NCBI RefSeq assembly: GCF_900104115.1
Contig: NZ_FNJM01000016.1
Location: forward strand, 1-64,000
DNA: 64,000 bases
Reading direction: 5' to 3'
From: Clostridium gasigenes
GTDB lineage: Bacteria; Bacillota; Clostridia; Clostridiales; Clostridiaceae
The position numbers and the translations under genes were made by a program. This document shows positions 63,559-64,000 of this stretch, one piece after another. Numbering within the stretch: position 1 is the first letter of the stretch; each line of letters begins with the position of its first letter. A model generated the notes under the pieces. The model had not been told where the DNA came from. It saw nothing but the letters and a program-made list of their open reading frames with translations, and did no database searches.

Positions 63559-64000
63559 ATGAAAAAAAATTATTAAAAACATTAGTAGTTTCTTGTGTAA
63601 CAGCTTTAATGTTTGTAGGGTGTGGAGTTAAACAAGATACTGATAATGTATCAATAAGTACTGTGACAGTTGAGGATGTAAGGGGAGAAGTTGAAATACC
63701 AGCAGAACCTAAAGGAATAGTAGATTTAAGTGGGAATAGTGATATTTTATCTATTTTAGGATATAAGGTTATCGGAACTGCAAATAGTGATGCTTATGAT
63801 TACACTAAGTTCCCTTCATATTTAGAAGGAACATTAAATGGAGCAGAAATTTTAGGGTATAGCATGCAAGATACTATGAATGTAGAAGCTGTTATGAATT
63901 TAAATCCAGATTTGATAATTATATCAACAGTTCAAGAAAAAATGTATGATCAATTAAGTGAAATTGCTCCAACTGTTATGATTAAATTAGAAGCTTTAAA
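63559..64000 (+). pseudogene. Siderophore-binding lipoprotein (FecB-like), frameshifted start, runs off window
   Basis: AGGTGG and an ATG at 63559 open a frame that stops after MKKNY because the A run (63562-63569) has eight A. With nine A the product reads MKKKLLKTLVVSCVTALMFV and then GCG, a good lipoprotein signal peptide. It continues into a periplasmic-binding domain for iron complexes (GIVDLSGNSDILSILGYKVI, then NLNPDLIIIST). Otherwise the frame is open to the window end. It is either phase-variable, recently broken or a sequencing error. A GTG at 63546 could start the long frame without the shift but lacks a good ribosome site. Confidence 0.72.

Noticed and set aside
1..64000. CRISPR arrays, tRNA or rRNA genes
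   Set aside because: No regularly spaced direct repeats and no tRNA or rRNA sequence were recognised on either strand.

Overview
The window looks like a chromosome segment of a low-GC, spore-forming Firmicute of the Clostridium sensu stricto type. The DNA is very AT-rich, genes carry strong GGAGG-type ribosome binding sites, and most units end in U-tract hairpins. Clostridial markers include a FeoB with a small Cys-rich partner, a thioredoxin reductase-like flavoprotein without a recognisable NADPH motif, DUF378, YaaR and DegV proteins, and a decayed sporulation gene of the YyaC type. I see no rRNA, tRNA or CRISPR array.

From 1 to about 34.3 kb the content is mostly core. It starts with the edge of an IS3-family element, then a Ppx/GppA-type phosphatase (-), a T-box-controlled argS, and a Fur-box-preceded feoAB operon (-). 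An RNase H-fold protein, a secreted ComEC-like hydrolase, an acyltransferase and a PEPCK-like P-loop protein follow. Next come an Lrp regulator, PHP and gamma-carbonic-anhydrase genes, CvfB, a PH-domain protein, an amino-acid ABC transporter and a Ca2+-type P-ATPase. Then come YaaR, an ABC exporter, thioredoxin with its reductase, a chemotaxis receptor, nadE and an NfeD/SPFH pair. A redox cluster closes this part: ferredoxin, NapH-like protein, Crp/Fnr regulator and rhodanese, with a palindrome placed like a class II activator site.

From 34.4 to 38.6 kb is a small accessory patch. It holds three tandem units, each with a structured 5' leader, a zinc-ribbon miniprotein of 51 to 58 aa, and a terminator. 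The leaders show a compensatory base-pair change in a GNRA-capped hairpin and a conserved segment complementary to the Shine-Dalgarno, so they may be an undescribed cis-regulatory RNA. IS3 debris, a broken padR and an intact padR/DUF2812 operon follow. From 38.6 to 50.1 kb is a complete purLECFMNHD operon for IMP synthesis behind a palindromic promoter region.

From 50.3 to 62.2 kb is a defence and toxin-antitoxin island on the + strand. It contains a yyaC pseudogene, a stand-alone colicin-E3-type RNase with a small acidic partner and an ImmA/IrrE protease, an Abi/DRT-like reverse transcriptase, an unknown frameshifted gene, a DUF262 + HEPN pair and a toxSAS-like alarmone synthetase with a DUF6718 partner. 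These modules are separated by copies of a palindromic repeat of about 60 to 80 bp, here called R. Five copies of a shared tail plus terminator are present, two of them running into fragments of a Y1-type RAYT transposase gene, and degV shares the tail. This is a REP/RAYT-like array interleaved with defence cassettes. The window ends in a siderophore-uptake locus: a FecE fragment, an AraC regulator and the start of a FecB-like lipoprotein whose first codons are frameshifted.

Three genes appear to be exactly one A short in poly-A tracts (near 50703, 55439 and 63562). This could be decay, phase variation or homopolymer error in the assembly.
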